A DNA stretch of 53,645 nucleotides. Origin: an uncultured Eubacteriales bacterium (GTDB taxonomy: Bacteria > Bacillota > Clostridia > Lachnospirales > Lachnospiraceae). The DNA lies in the NCBI GenBank assembly GCA_949289145.1, contig CASEML010000097.1, positions 1 to 53,645 on the forward strand. The letters are read 5' to 3'. The translations under genes were made by a program, and so were the position numbers. Positions 16,023 to 24,039 of this stretch are shown here, one piece after another. The notes under the pieces are model-generated. The model was not told the origin of the DNA and did no database searches. It worked only from the letters and a program-made list of their open reading frames with translations. Numbering within the stretch: position 1 is the stretch's first letter; the number at the start of each line of letters is the position of its first letter.

Positions 16023-18302
16023 TTATAATTTCGTAGATTTCACTTTACTGTATGAACTGTAGACCTTCTTTCCCCCTACTGTTCTGTAAGTTCTTACTTT
16101 AAAATAATAGCTTTTCCCTTTCTTCAGCTTCTTTTTCGTATACTTAGTAGATGATTTTTTTACTGTTGCTATTTTTTTATATCCGCTGCTCTTTTTATTT
16201 GACATGTATATCTCATACCCTGCGGCCTTACTGACCTTTTTCCAATTTATTACCGCCTGATTATTTCTTTTTTTCACGGATTTCACTGTGGGAGCTTTCG
16301 TAGCCGTAGCAACCTTTAGCTTCTTAGAATAGCTTCCATAAACTTTTGTGCCATCCTGCTCTGCATAGGCACGTATTTTTACCGTATAATCGGCTGCTGA
16401 GGACAGCTTTTTGAATGTATACGATGTTTTGGTGGTGGTAACCTTCTTCTTCTGTTTGCTTCCCTGATACAATACCACTTCATAGCCTTTGGCACCAGTT
16501 TGTTTTGTAAACTGTATTTTTACAGTGTTTGCACTGGCAGATACCAATTTTAAGCCTGATACCTGACCTACAGAAAGCTGTGGTGTGGCTGTGGGCTGCG
16601 GCGTGACTGTAGGCTGTGATGTGACTGTAGGCTGTGGTGTGACAGTCATGATTTTTTTCTCTATAATACAAAAGATAAATTCATTTTCCCCAATATCAAT
16701 ATAGTCTCCAAGACCGGAAACAATGGCTTTTGCCTGACCCGGTTTATCATTATCCATGTAAAACACCTGATAGTTTCCGTCCTGCTGTACCTCTCTGCGG
16801 CCTTTTACCATATGAAATGTGAGTTCTGCGTCTTCTTCATTATATTCCACTTCATATGTATCTGCATAAATCCGTAGCATTGGAAAATACACAGTGTATG
16901 GACTTCCAGAAGTCTGCGTACTGCTGCCAGCCACTTTGTAGACATCGTACCCGTCACTGACACGTTCTAAAAACTCCGTCTCATAATCTTCCAGATATGT
17001 CAAAAAGGTGTTTCTTGTGGCGATAGAATCAAAAGCAAACTGTAATAAATAGTCTCTTCGCTTTGTCGCCTGATTCACTGCGTTTGCCATAAATTCCACA
17101 AAAGCTACTTCATCTGCTACCGCTTCCTCAGTGGCATAAAGCCCATAGTAATGATAATAATTATAAGTATCTCCATTGGTTTCCGGCACCTCGTACATGC
17201 CTTTAAACACGCTTGGTACATACACATGATTTCCGAAAAAATCAGTGCTGCAATTATAATAACGGTATCGTATTCCGTCAGTATAAGAGGCATCCTGCCC
17301 CATATCATTCCAAGTAAGGTCAATATTATACCATTCACCGTCTAAACAAACTAAATTCCACGCATGACCGCTGCCATTTCCATAGCCTACCGCATAAATG
17401 CTGTCAACTCCAGCATATGTCATCAGCATCTGGAAAGTTTTTGCATAGCCTTCACAGACCACCCCGGTTCCTTCAAAAAAGCCTGCAATACTGTGAGCAT
17501 AAGCTGCACTTTGAGGAGTAACAGTTCCCGGAATATACTCATAATCCACCGCCTCTATGATCATGTCATGAATCAGCAATTCCAATTCCATATCATCTGC
17601 CCCCGCAGCCTTTGCCTGATCAATAGCTGACAAATATGGCTGAATACCCACATCAATGTTATCCTGTGTCTGTCTGCGCGTTTCCGCCTCTATATAATCT
17701 GTCTCAATTTTAGGATAAACCTTTGTTACCAGACCATCCACATGAGCATAGGTAAAACTTCCGCTAAACCAGAAAAACTCCGGACAGTCTGCTTCCACTG
17801 CAAAAAGTACCTTCTGCACCTGTTCTACATCCAGACCATATTCACTGATAAAAAATTCAGCCCACACATAATATTCACTGGTTACATTTCCGTCACTATC
17901 CTTACTTTGCCTTAGAATTGCCTGCTGCTGCTGTTGGTGGAATTGGTATGCTTTCGTTTTTATTTCTGCATAACAGGACTGCTCCTGAGATGTGGTTAGC
18001 GTACTGTAACCATAGTTAGACGTATATTCATTGTTTACCTGTGGTACTGAATAGGTTTCTATCCCCTGTAATTCCTGAAACAATTTATGAAGCTCCTGAG
18101 CTTCTTCCTCAGAAATAGGCGTTGCCTCGTCAGGTATCACACCGCCCTCAGGTTCTGCAAATTCTTCTTCCGAAATTGTCTGATTTAGAGAAAATTCCCC
18201 TATGCTTTCTTCCGGCGCCGCTTCTATCTCAGGGCAGCTGCTGACAATACACACAGTAGCCAGTACCGCGCTTAAAAATTTAATTCCCCTTTTTTTCTTC
18301 AT
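16023..18302 (-). CDS. Secreted transglutaminase-like protein with FN3 repeats
   Basis: 759 residues. An N-terminal signal (FLSAVLATVCIVSSC) is followed by an acidic region and a transglutaminase-like cysteine-peptidase domain with the expected triad: Cys283 in GVVCEGYAKTFQ, His313 in GSGHAWNLVC and Asp328 in WYNIDLTWND. A T-P-Q-P-T linker (about 555-580) leads to two fibronectin type III domains (about 585-670 and 672-759), rich in Lys and Tyr. Probably an extracellular peptidase or cross-linking enzyme retained on the wall through the basic domains. A paralogue lies at 26000-28579. It begins 12 bp after the MATE gene, AAAGGAGAGAGGAT upstream. Confidence 0.88.
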   Translation of the reverse strand: MKKKRGIKFLSAVLATVCIVSSCPEIEAAPEESIGEFSLNQTISEEEFAEPEGGVIPDEATPISEEEAQELHKLFQELQGIETYSVPQVNNEYTSNYGYSTLTTSQEQSCYAEIKTKAYQFHQQQQQAILRQSKDSDGNVTSEYYVWAEFFISEYGLDVEQVQKVLFAVEADCPEFFWFSGSFTYAHVDGLVTKVYPKIETDYIEAETRRQTQDNIDVGIQPYLSAIDQAKAAGADDMELELLIHDMIIEAVDYEYIPGTVTPQSAAYAHSIAGFFEGTGVVCEGYAKTFQMLMTYAGVDSIYAVGYGNGSGHAWNLVCLDGEWYNIDLTWNDMGQDASYTDGIRYRYYNCSTDFFGNHVYVPSVFKGMYEVPETNGDTYNYYHYYGLYATEEAVADEVAFVEFMANAVNQATKRRDYLLQFAFDSIATRNTFLTYLEDYETEFLERVSDGYDVYKVAGSSTQTSGSPYTVYFPMLRIYADTYEVEYNEEDAELTFHMVKGRREVQQDGNYQVFYMDNDKPGQAKAIVSGLGDYIDIGENEFIFCIIEKKIMTVTPQPTVTSQPTVTPQPTATPQLSVGQVSGLKLVSASANTVKIQFTKQTGAKGYEVVLYQGSKQKKKVTTTKTSYTFKKLSSAADYTVKIRAYAEQDGTKVYGSYSKKLKVATATKAPTVKSVKKRNNQAVINWKKVSKAAGYEIYMSNKKSSGYKKIATVKKSSTKYTKKKLKKGKSYYFKVRTYRTVGGKKVYSSYSKVKSTKL

Positions 18303-18314
18303 ATCCTCTCTCCT

Positions 18315-19658
18315 TTATCTTCTTTTCATCAGCTTAAAAAAATAATATACAAACGGCAGGCAGGAAAGTGCCGCTATAATATCTGCCACCGGCTGCGCAC
18401 ATTCAATGCCTTTTACGCCAAACATTCGAGGCAGAAAATAAATGGCGGGAAGGAAAAAAATACCCTGACGGCAAGATGCCATAAATGTGGCACTGAAAGG
18501 CCTGTCCATTGCCTGATAAGTCATGTTGGCCAGAACTGTAATGGTAATCAGCGGAAATGCAAAACACTGATACCGCAGTGCCTTCGTTCCCACTGCCACT
18601 GCTTCCAGATCCTTCCCAATAAACCACATTAACATATCCTCTGCAAACCAAAAGACTGCCGCTCCTAATAAGCTCATTACAACGGTTCCCACCCAGAAAG
18701 TAAATACAAAGGCTTTTTTTACTCTCCGCTTCTTTTCTGCCCCCAGATTATATCCTACTACGGGGCTGTAACCCTGCACAAAACCTATAATAATAGAAAA
18801 CAAAACTAAAAAGATTCTGTTTACAATAGACATTCCTGCAACTACTGCATCCCCATATCCCGCCGCCGTTATATTTAACAAAACGGTGGCCACACTGGCT
18901 AGTCCCTGCCGAAAGAAAGAAGGAATACCGTTTTTTAAAATTTCTATATATGTTTTCGGCCTTTTTGATAAGATTCGTAAAGAAAAAGTAAGTGTGGTTT
19001 TTTTTGCCAAAAAACAATACAACAGTACGCCGCAGCTGACCAGCTGGCTGATTGCTGTGGCAATCCCAGCTCCTGCAATTCCCAATGAACAGCCAAACAT
19101 CAATATAGGATCCAAAAGCACATTCAGCAATCCCCCAGCCAAAATCCCCAGCATAGCCAGTTTTGCCTTTCCCTCTGCCCGAAGCAGATTATTCAGCACA
19201 AAGGAGGCACTCATGAAAGGAGCCGCTATAAATATATATGTGCTGTAGGTAACAGCATACGGCAATATGGTGGCAGTAGAGCCAAACATTCTCATAAGTG
19301 ATGTTTTTCCGTACAGTCCTATTATCATGAAAATAATCCCAGTGACTACTGACATTACAATGGCACTGACCGCATATTCATCTGCCTGTTCCTTCTTTTC
19401 TTCTCCAAGAAAAATAGACACATGGCTTGCACTGCCCATACCGATGGTAAAGCCCACAGCCTGAATCATTGCCATTACGGAAAGCACAATCCCAATGGCA
19501 CCTGATGCACTGGTTCCCAGTTTGGATACAAAATAAGTGTCTGCCATATTATAAATAGATGTTATCAGCATACTGACGATGGAAGGACCTGCCAGCGACA
19601 AAATCAATTTTGACACCGGTTCCTGAGTCATTTTTATATACTGCGTTTCCTCTATCAC
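18315..19658 (-). CDS. MATE family efflux transporter
   Basis: 447 residues with about twelve membrane segments in two related halves. The start reads KMTQEPVSKLILSLAGPSIVSMLITSIYNMADTYFVSKLG, the standard MATE entry, and the second half has GIPSFFRQGLASVATVLLN and SIVNRIFLVLFSIIIGFVQGYSPVVGYNLGA. It exports drugs or metabolites using Na+ or H+. The start codon is GTG at 19658 behind AGGAGGTTCAGGGT. Probably cotranscribed with the transglutaminase gene. Confidence 0.94.
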   Translation of the reverse strand: MIEETQYIKMTQEPVSKLILSLAGPSIVSMLITSIYNMADTYFVSKLGTSASGAIGIVLSVMAMIQAVGFTIGMGSASHVSIFLGEEKKEQADEYAVSAIVMSVVTGIIFMIIGLYGKTSLMRMFGSTATILPYAVTYSTYIFIAAPFMSASFVLNNLLRAEGKAKLAMLGILAGGLLNVLLDPILMFGCSLGIAGAGIATAISQLVSCGVLLYCFLAKKTTLTFSLRILSKRPKTYIEILKNGIPSFFRQGLASVATVLLNITAAGYGDAVVAGMSIVNRIFLVLFSIIIGFVQGYSPVVGYNLGAEKKRRVKKAFVFTFWVGTVVMSLLGAAVFWFAEDMLMWFIGKDLEAVAVGTKALRYQCFAFPLITITVLANMTYQAMDRPFSATFMASCRQGIFFLPAIYFLPRMFGVKGIECAQPVADIIAALSCLPFVYYFFKLMKRR

Positions 19659-19729
19659 ACCCTGAACCTCCTATCGCATAATTTCATCTATTTATATTGT
19701 TCGCAGTTTTTATTAAATTACACTGGATT

Positions 19730-20164
19730 TTATATAGAATAATGATCAGACAAATCCATGTCCCATTGAAGCAGATCCTCCAATGTAATGTTGTCCACTA
19801 CATTTTTCACGGCGCTGTCTATCTTCTCCCAGACTTTCACTGTAACACAGATATCTTTTCTTTTGCATGTATTTTTTTCATATTCTAAACACTCCACCGG
19901 TGCCAGACTGCCTTCTGTCAGCCTTAAAATCATTCCAACAGTGTAATCTTTCGGTGCTTTCACCAGCATATAACCCCCCTGCGGCCCTCTGACACTTTTT
20001 ACATAACCCGCCTTATTCAGCACAGCGATAATCTGTTCTAAATATTTATCAGAAATATCCTGTCTAGCTGAAATTTCCTTGACAGACAGCGGCTTATTTT
20101 CTTGATTCTTTGCCAACTCCAGCATCGTTCTAAGAGCATATCTTCCTTTGGTTGAAATCTTCAT
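19730..20164 (-). CDS. Rrf2 family iron-sulfur regulator
   Basis: 144 residues. The winged helix is at the N-terminus (MKISTKGRYALRTMLELAKN, LSVKEISARQDISDKYLEQI and the wing VRGPQGGYML). Cys92, Cys100 and Cys106 match the cluster ligand region of IscR-type proteins, so it probably senses iron-sulfur status or redox. The operon it controls is not evident, as no isc or suf genes are nearby. It stands alone upstream of the MATE gene; GAGAGGATTGG precedes the ATG. Confidence 0.92.
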   Translation of the reverse strand: MKISTKGRYALRTMLELAKNQENKPLSVKEISARQDISDKYLEQIIAVLNKAGYVKSVRGPQGGYMLVKAPKDYTVGMILRLTEGSLAPVECLEYEKNTCKRKDICVTVKVWEKIDSAVKNVVDNITLEDLLQWDMDLSDHYSI

Positions 20165-20324
20165 ATTTTTACCAATCCTCTCAATATTCTACTAATAAGG
20201 TACTACTTTTCGGGAGTTTTGACAAGCGTTTCCCCTCACTTTCTCTTTTCGCCGCTGCGGTGACTAAATTCAACAGATTTTACTATGTTTTTCTATTTTA
20301 TAGTTACGTTCTCTTCCATACCCA

Positions 20325-20399
20325 TAAAAGAGAAAATGCCCCCTGCCAAAATCTGGCAGAGAGCATTTTCCAGTATAACTAATTGCGTGTGGTGTTTCC
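20325..20399 (-). ncRNA. Candidate small RNA, copy A
   Basis: On the minus strand TTGACT (20429-20434), a 17-bp spacer and CATAAT (20406-20411) predict a start near 20399. The transcript would begin AGAGGAAACACCACACGC, have about 30 unpaired bases, then a hairpin (20333-20369) with a 16-bp stem between AAAATGCTCTCTGCCA and TGGCAGGGGGCATTTT (including G-U pairs) and a CTCTTTT end. Length about 75 nt. No open reading frame is present. Copy B, 198 bp away, keeps every element. I do not recognise an Rfam family. Confidence 0.55.
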
Positions 20400-20456
20400 T
20401 CTATTATTATGCACTATTTTGTACATATAGTCAATACTATATTTCAATTTTATGTA
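20325..20456. repeat. Tandem repeat unit A (about 132 bp)
   Basis: This block is repeated at 20523-20654 with a constant 198-bp offset and no indels. The segment from 20370 to 20411, covering the RNA 5' part and -10 box, is almost identical between copies, while differences gather in the stem (as paired changes) and in the spacer. It fills most of the gene-free space between the Rrf2 gene and 20785. Confidence 0.85.
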
Positions 20457-20522
20457 TTTTTTTTTTTACAATTCCACTTGTCGATTTTTCAGTACTTCCA
20501 TAAATAACATGTATAATTCTTT

Positions 20523-20597
20523 TAAAAGGGAAAATGCCCTCCGCCAAAATCTGACAAAGAGCATTTTCCAGTATAACTAATTGCGTGTGGTGTTTCC
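20523..20597 (-). ncRNA. Candidate small RNA, copy B
   Basis: Same design as copy A: TTGACT (20627-20632), 17 bp, CATAAT (20604-20609), start near 20597. The 5' segment AAACACCACACGCAATTAG is identical to copy A. The stem is AAAATGCTCTTTGTCA with TGGCGGAGGGCATTTT (20531-20567): the bases that differ from copy A still pair, one U-G in A being U-A in B and others switching between Watson-Crick and G-U. It ends in CCCTTTT. Confidence 0.55.
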
Positions 20598-20654
20598 TTT
20601 ATTATTATGCACTATTTTATATATATAGTCAATAGTATATTTTAATTCTATGTA
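20523..20654. repeat. Tandem repeat unit B (about 132 bp)
   Basis: Second copy of the unit at 20325-20456. Its right end holds the 19-bp box TATATTTTAATTCTATGTA (20636-20654), which recurs exactly at 20691-20709, directly against the -35 box of the promoter for the gene at 20785. Confidence 0.85.
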
Positions 20655-20709
20655 ATTTTTTTTTGATTTTTTCGTACATCGACATTTCAATATATTTTAA
20701 TTCTATGTA

Positions 20710-20738
20710 TTGACCCAAAACACTTGTTTCCTTATTAT
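20710..20738 (+). promoter_or_regulatory. Promoter of the HAAS-like/secreted protein/PadR genes
   Basis: TTGACC (20710-20715), 17 bp, TATTAT (20733-20738), predicted start near 20745, about 40 bp before the ATG at 20785. Immediately upstream is the third copy of the 19-bp box (20691-20709) also found beside the -35 of both candidate small RNAs. Confidence 0.55.
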
Positions 20739-20784
20739 ATATCTATTCAAGGTTAATTTACTTTTCATGGGAGGATTTAAACAA

Positions 20785-21177
20785 ATGAAAAACAGTCAGA
20801 AAAAACTGGCAAAGAAATATTTACAACAGGTAAAGGCTAACATTCCTTACCATACCAAATGCAGTAAACATGTGTTGCAGAACTTAACTTTAGGCATTGA
20901 AGAATATGCTTTAGAAAATCCAGATTTTAATTTGGAACAGTTAATTGAGAACTTTGGTTCTCCTGAAGATATCGCTTCTACCTTATTGGATGATGTGGAT
21001 TCAGAAAATATTGTGCGTTCCATAAAACTAAAGCGTAAATTATTTTGTGCCATAGTTGTTCTGCTTATTTTATTTGTGTTTTGTATTCAATACATGGGCA
21101 GGACTGAAACTGTAGGCATTGAAGAAGTTATTTATACTTCTGAGCCACCTATATCTGAAAAACAACCAAAAAACTAA
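20785..21177 (+). CDS. Small membrane protein with HAAS-like N-terminus (DUF6120-like)
   Basis: 130 residues. Residues 1-90 are cytoplasmic and helical, with CSKHVLQNLTLGIEEYALENPDFNLEQLIENFGSPEDIASTLL, the pattern of HAAS/DUF1700-type domains that often partner PadR regulators. One membrane segment follows (LFCAIVVLLILFVFCIQYMG, about 92-111) and a short outer tail. ATG at 20785 is chosen for GGGAGG upstream. The gene is followed after 37 bp by a secreted-protein gene and then padR. A role as a membrane-bound partner in PadR signalling is inference; the DUF6120 name is from memory. Confidence 0.7.
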   Translation: MKNSQKKLAKKYLQQVKANIPYHTKCSKHVLQNLTLGIEEYALENPDFNLEQLIENFGSPEDIASTLLDDVDSENIVRSIKLKRKLFCAIVVLLILFVFCIQYMGRTETVGIEEVIYTSEPPISEKQPKN

Positions 21178-21214
21178 TCATTAATTCAATATTACTTAGG
21201 AGGATTTTAATTCT

Positions 21215-21724
21215 ATGAAAAAATTTTTAACACCACTTGCTATTTTTTTAACCACTTTATTAACATTTACTAACAGTCAACCATTACTCGCAAATGCTGC
21301 TTCTGCAACAACTGCAGTGGAAATTGCCAACGGAGAAGTTGTCAGCACGGAAATTGTTCCACTGGACGAATCATATTACATAGAGGTTATTACCTATGAT
21401 ACTAATTCCTCTGGGGTTAGTACAGCAGCTACCACTTATACTAGGTCTGCAGCTAAAACCCACAATCTAAAGAATATATACGATGAGACTGTGGCTTCTT
21501 ATACTTTATCTGCTACCTTTACTTATAACGGCAGTACCTCTAAGTGCACATCAGCCTCCCATAGCACAGCAATTTACAATTCTGCTTGGAAATTCACTTC
21601 TGCCACCTCTTCAAAATCCGGCAACAAGGCAACTGGTTCTTATACTGCCAAGTGTTCTTTCCCAAGTCAGACTGTATCCAAAACAATTACCATCACCTGT
21701 GATGCAAACGGAAACATAAGCTAA
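21215..21724 (+). CDS. Secreted protein of unknown function (DUF6147-like)
   Basis: 169 residues. A clear signal peptide (FLTPLAIFLTTLLTFTNSQP, cleavage near ANAASA) precedes a small Ser/Thr-rich beta domain with two Cys (TSKCTSAS and TAKCSFPSQTV) that could form a disulfide. Repeated YTLSATFTYNGS and TGSYTAKCSFPSQTVSKTIT segments suggest an immunoglobulin-like sandwich. It has no cell-wall anchor. TAGGAGGATTTTAATTCT precedes the ATG. It lies between the HAAS-like gene and padR; function unknown, and the DUF6147 assignment is from memory. Confidence 0.7.
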   Translation: MKKFLTPLAIFLTTLLTFTNSQPLLANAASATTAVEIANGEVVSTEIVPLDESYYIEVITYDTNSSGVSTAATTYTRSAAKTHNLKNIYDETVASYTLSATFTYNGSTSKCTSASHSTAIYNSAWKFTSATSSKSGNKATGSYTAKCSFPSQTVSKTITITCDANGNIS

Positions 21725-21822
21725 TATAGGCTTTGATTCCAAAATTTTCCTGTGATTTTGTTTAAAATTAACCTTGTTTTCCTACTCTAAACATAGTATG
21801 CTAAATACTCAGGAGTGAAAAT

Positions 21823-22197
21823 ATGATGAATCAAAAATCATTGCTATTATCTAATTACAAAAAAGCAACCATAGAAATGCTTTTACTGAAAATGCTCAGT
21901 GAAAAGGATATGTATGGTTATCAGCTGGCGCAAGAGCTGAAAAAAAGAAGCAATGGAGATTACACCATACAGGAAGGGTCTATGTACCCTATCCTGTATC
22001 GGTTATCAGATCAAGCCTTCATTACTTCTTATGAAAAGAAAGTAGGCATCCGACAAACCCGTATTTACTACCATTTGGAAAAATCTGGATATGATTATTT
22101 CCAAGGTTTGCTGGAATCCTACTATTCTTATACCAATTTAATACAATTTTTATTATCCTCTAAAACAGGGGATACCTTCACGGAGGAAATCCGCTGA
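21823..22197 (+). CDS. PadR family transcriptional regulator
   Basis: 124 residues. The winged helix reads ATIEMLLLKMLSEKDMYGYQLAQELKKRSNGDYTIQEGSMYPILYRLSDQAFITSY, the PadR signature, followed by the wing (RIYYHLEKSGYDYFQGLLESY) and a short dimer helix. It probably controls the two genes before it, and perhaps the small RNAs further upstream. CAGGAGTGAAAAT precedes ATGATG. The last 45 bp overlap the 3' end of the convergent HAD gene. Confidence 0.93.
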   Translation: MMNQKSLLLSNYKKATIEMLLLKMLSEKDMYGYQLAQELKKRSNGDYTIQEGSMYPILYRLSDQAFITSYEKKVGIRQTRIYYHLEKSGYDYFQGLLESYYSYTNLIQFLLSSKTGDTFTEEIR

Positions 22198-22875
22198 CTC
22201 ATGCTTTTCCTGCAGCAGTGTAATTACTTGAAACAGGGAATCAAAAACATGACAGCAGATTTCCTCCATTTCTTTATTTGGCGCAAGCATATCCGGTACC
22301 ATAATTACATCCATTCCCGCTCTGTGGGCTGAGCGAATTCCATTATATGAATCCTCAACGGCATAACATCTATTTGGGGTTACCCCTATTTTCTCTGCTG
22401 CTGTCAGATAAATATCCGGCTCCGGTTTACTTTTCTTTACCATATCCCCACAAACAATCTGGTCAAAATATTGTATGATTCCCGCTGCTGTCAGCTCCGA
22501 TTCCACAACCGCCTTTCTAGTGGAGGATGCCAGCGCAATTTTATATTCATGTTCTTTCAGAAATGCAAGAAGTTCTGTCACACCGGGCTTTAATTCCAAT
22601 CCGCCTTCTGCCGCCGTCTTATGAAACAGCTCTGCCATTTCTTTCTTATATACTTCATAAGGAAATTCTTTTCCGTAATAAGTTAAAAATCGTTCTTTCG
22701 TTTCTACCGCATTAATTCCAAGACATTGTGTACAGACTTCTTCTACATTTTTTATTCCGTATTTTTCAGCAACCACATTCCAGCAGTGAAACACCAGTGT
22801 TTCTGAATCGAAAATCACTCCGTCCATATCAAAAATTACTGCTTCCTTACGCTTTCTATCCTTCAAATTTTTCAC
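22153..22875 (-). CDS. HAD phosphatase, beta-phosphoglucomutase-like
   Basis: 240 residues. HAD motifs: AVIFDMDGVIFDSE (nucleophile Asp), ALASSTRKAVVESEL (motif II), VKKSKPEPDIYLTAAEKIG (Lys, motif III) and CYAVEDSYNGIRSAHRAGM (motif IV). The four-helix cap follows motif I. It should dephosphorylate or isomerise a sugar phosphate. Start is GTG at 22875 or TTG at 22866, the latter better spaced from AGGTG. Last gene of the compact operon that starts at 25878. Confidence 0.92.
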   Translation of the reverse strand: MKNLKDRKRKEAVIFDMDGVIFDSETLVFHCWNVVAEKYGIKNVEEVCTQCLGINAVETKERFLTYYGKEFPYEVYKKEMAELFHKTAAEGGLELKPGVTELLAFLKEHEYKIALASSTRKAVVESELTAAGIIQYFDQIVCGDMVKKSKPEPDIYLTAAEKIGVTPNRCYAVEDSYNGIRSAHRAGMDVIMVPDMLAPNKEMEEICCHVFDSLFQVITLLQEKHESADFLREGIPCFRG

Positions 22876-22884
22876 CTGCCTTTA

Positions 22885-23058
22885 TTACATCTGCCTGCGC
22901 ACCACACTGTATTCATCGCCGTTTCTGTAATAGGCACATTGCTGTGTATTTCCCTGAAGGAATCGAACCATATCGTCCTCATCCAGATTGACTTGGCATA
23001 CATAGCACTCATAATCCTCATCGTAGCAATAATTTCCACAGGTTTCGCAAACGTTCAT
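22885..23058 (-). CDS. Small Cys-rich protein (DUF6472-like)
   Basis: 57 residues beginning MNVCETCGNYCYDEDYECYV and ending AYYRNGDEYSVVRRQM. Cys at 4, 7, 11, 18 and 21, plus Cys41, give C-x2-C-x3-C and C-x2-C pairs suited to a zinc or iron-sulfur site. The acidic middle and the final GDEYS-V-R-Q motif agree with the DUF6472 family as I remember it. ATG at 23058 follows GGAG. It sits 20 bp after the 80-residue gene and 9 bp before the HAD gene, clearly in the operon. Confidence 0.85.
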   Translation of the reverse strand: MNVCETCGNYCYDEDYECYVCQVNLDEDDMVRFLQGNTQQCAYYRNGDEYSVVRRQM

Positions 23059-23078
23059 ATTTTCTCCTTGTATCTACT

Positions 23079-23321
23079 TTATTTCTTTTTGGGCGGTGTC
23101 ACGTCTTCAATTTTTACTTCATCATCCAACACATCAAAAGCCTGCCCTTTGGCCCAAGGACTTCCCACATCACATCTTCCGTGATGATACTGCCTTTTGG
23201 AAGTTCCCGGTGCTATATCATCAGAAACCTGAATTTTTATCCGCCCATCACCTTTTAAGGCATACTGGTCTATCAGTGCAACTACATTTTCAATATCTTC
23301 TTCGCTTACAAATCCGTCCAT
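23079..23321 (-). CDS. Small conserved hypothetical protein
   Basis: 80 residues, soluble and acidic. The striking block is KRQYHHGRCDVGSPWAKGQA followed by FDVLD, which I recall as conserved in small proteins of related gut clostridia, here with one Cys and two His that might bind metal. The N-terminal 35 residues look like a helix-strand unit. GGAGAATGTAG precedes the ATG. Placed between ogt and the DUF6472-like gene in the same operon. No function assigned. Confidence 0.75.
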   Translation of the reverse strand: MDGFVSEEDIENVVALIDQYALKGDGRIKIQVSDDIAPGTSKRQYHHGRCDVGSPWAKGQAFDVLDDEVKIEDVTPPKKK

Positions 23322-23343
23322 CTACATTCTCCTTTCTGCATAT

Positions 23344-23817
23344 CTACTGTCTATTGTATCCTTTCATGGTTTTACTTTCAAGGTCCAGCAGATACTTTTT
23401 TACCTCCAGTCCGCAGGCATAGCCTATCAGCGCTCCGGAAACTCCGATGACTCTGTGGCATGGAACTACAATTATAATGGGATTTTTATTGTTAGCGCCT
23501 CCCACCGCACGAACTGCCTTTTCATTGCCTATCCTAACTGCAATATCTTTATAGGAGCAAGTACTACCATAGGGTATTTTACAAAGCTCCTGCCACACCT
23601 TTTTCTGAAATTCTGTTCCCTGGGGCTGTAAGGGCAGATCAAATTGTGTGCGTTTTCCCTGAAAATATTCCTCCAACTGCTTATAGGCTTTCTTTGCCAG
23701 TGGACTCTCTTCCCCCTGATTTTCTGCTTTTCCAAACTGAATTTTTGTAATAGCCTCTCCATTGTCACCTATGGTAAGATAACCAATGGGCGTTTCGTAA
23801 CAATATCTCTGTTCCAT
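23344..23817 (-). CDS. ogt: Methylated-DNA--protein-cysteine methyltransferase
   Basis: About 157 residues, the normal length for Ogt/MGMT. The active-site VVPCHRVIG carries the acceptor Cys (about residue 120), with the Arg finger region EKAVRAVGGANNKNP and helix-turn-helix PYGSTCSYKDIAVRIG. It removes O6-alkyl groups from guanine in DNA by suicide transfer. ATG at 23817 lies 12 bp after GGGAGG; an ATG directly abutting that site (23829) is less likely. It begins right after the XRE stop codon. Confidence 0.95.
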   Translation of the reverse strand: MEQRYCYETPIGYLTIGDNGEAITKIQFGKAENQGEESPLAKKAYKQLEEYFQGKRTQFDLPLQPQGTEFQKKVWQELCKIPYGSTCSYKDIAVRIGNEKAVRAVGGANNKNPIIIVVPCHRVIGVSGALIGYACGLEVKKYLLDLESKTMKGYNRQ

Positions 23818-23818
23818 C

Positions 23819-24028
23819 TTACGCTTCATCCTCCCGCCATTCTAAAATATCTCCCGGCTGACACTGTAATGCCTTACAGATTTTGTTAAGGGTATCCACC
23901 TTTATAGCTTTTGCCTTGCCGTTTTTCAAAATTGAGATGTTTGCCATGGTAATACCCACTCTTTCTGACAACTCTGTTACGCTCATTTTCCGTTTTGCCA
24001 ACATCACATCTATATTAATAATTATCAT
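23819..24028 (-). CDS. Small XRE/Cro-type helix-turn-helix regulator
   Basis: 69 residues, one HTH domain: MLAKRKMSVTELSERVGITMANISILKNGKAKAIKVDTLNKICKALQCQPGDILEW. This short Cro-like type usually follows a DUF2975 membrane protein gene, as here (11 bp). It probably regulates its own operon. GGGGAGGCGGAA precedes the ATG. Confidence 0.92.
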   Translation of the reverse strand: MIIINIDVMLAKRKMSVTELSERVGITMANISILKNGKAKAIKVDTLNKICKALQCQPGDILEWREDEA

Positions 24029-24039
24029 TTCCGCCTCCC

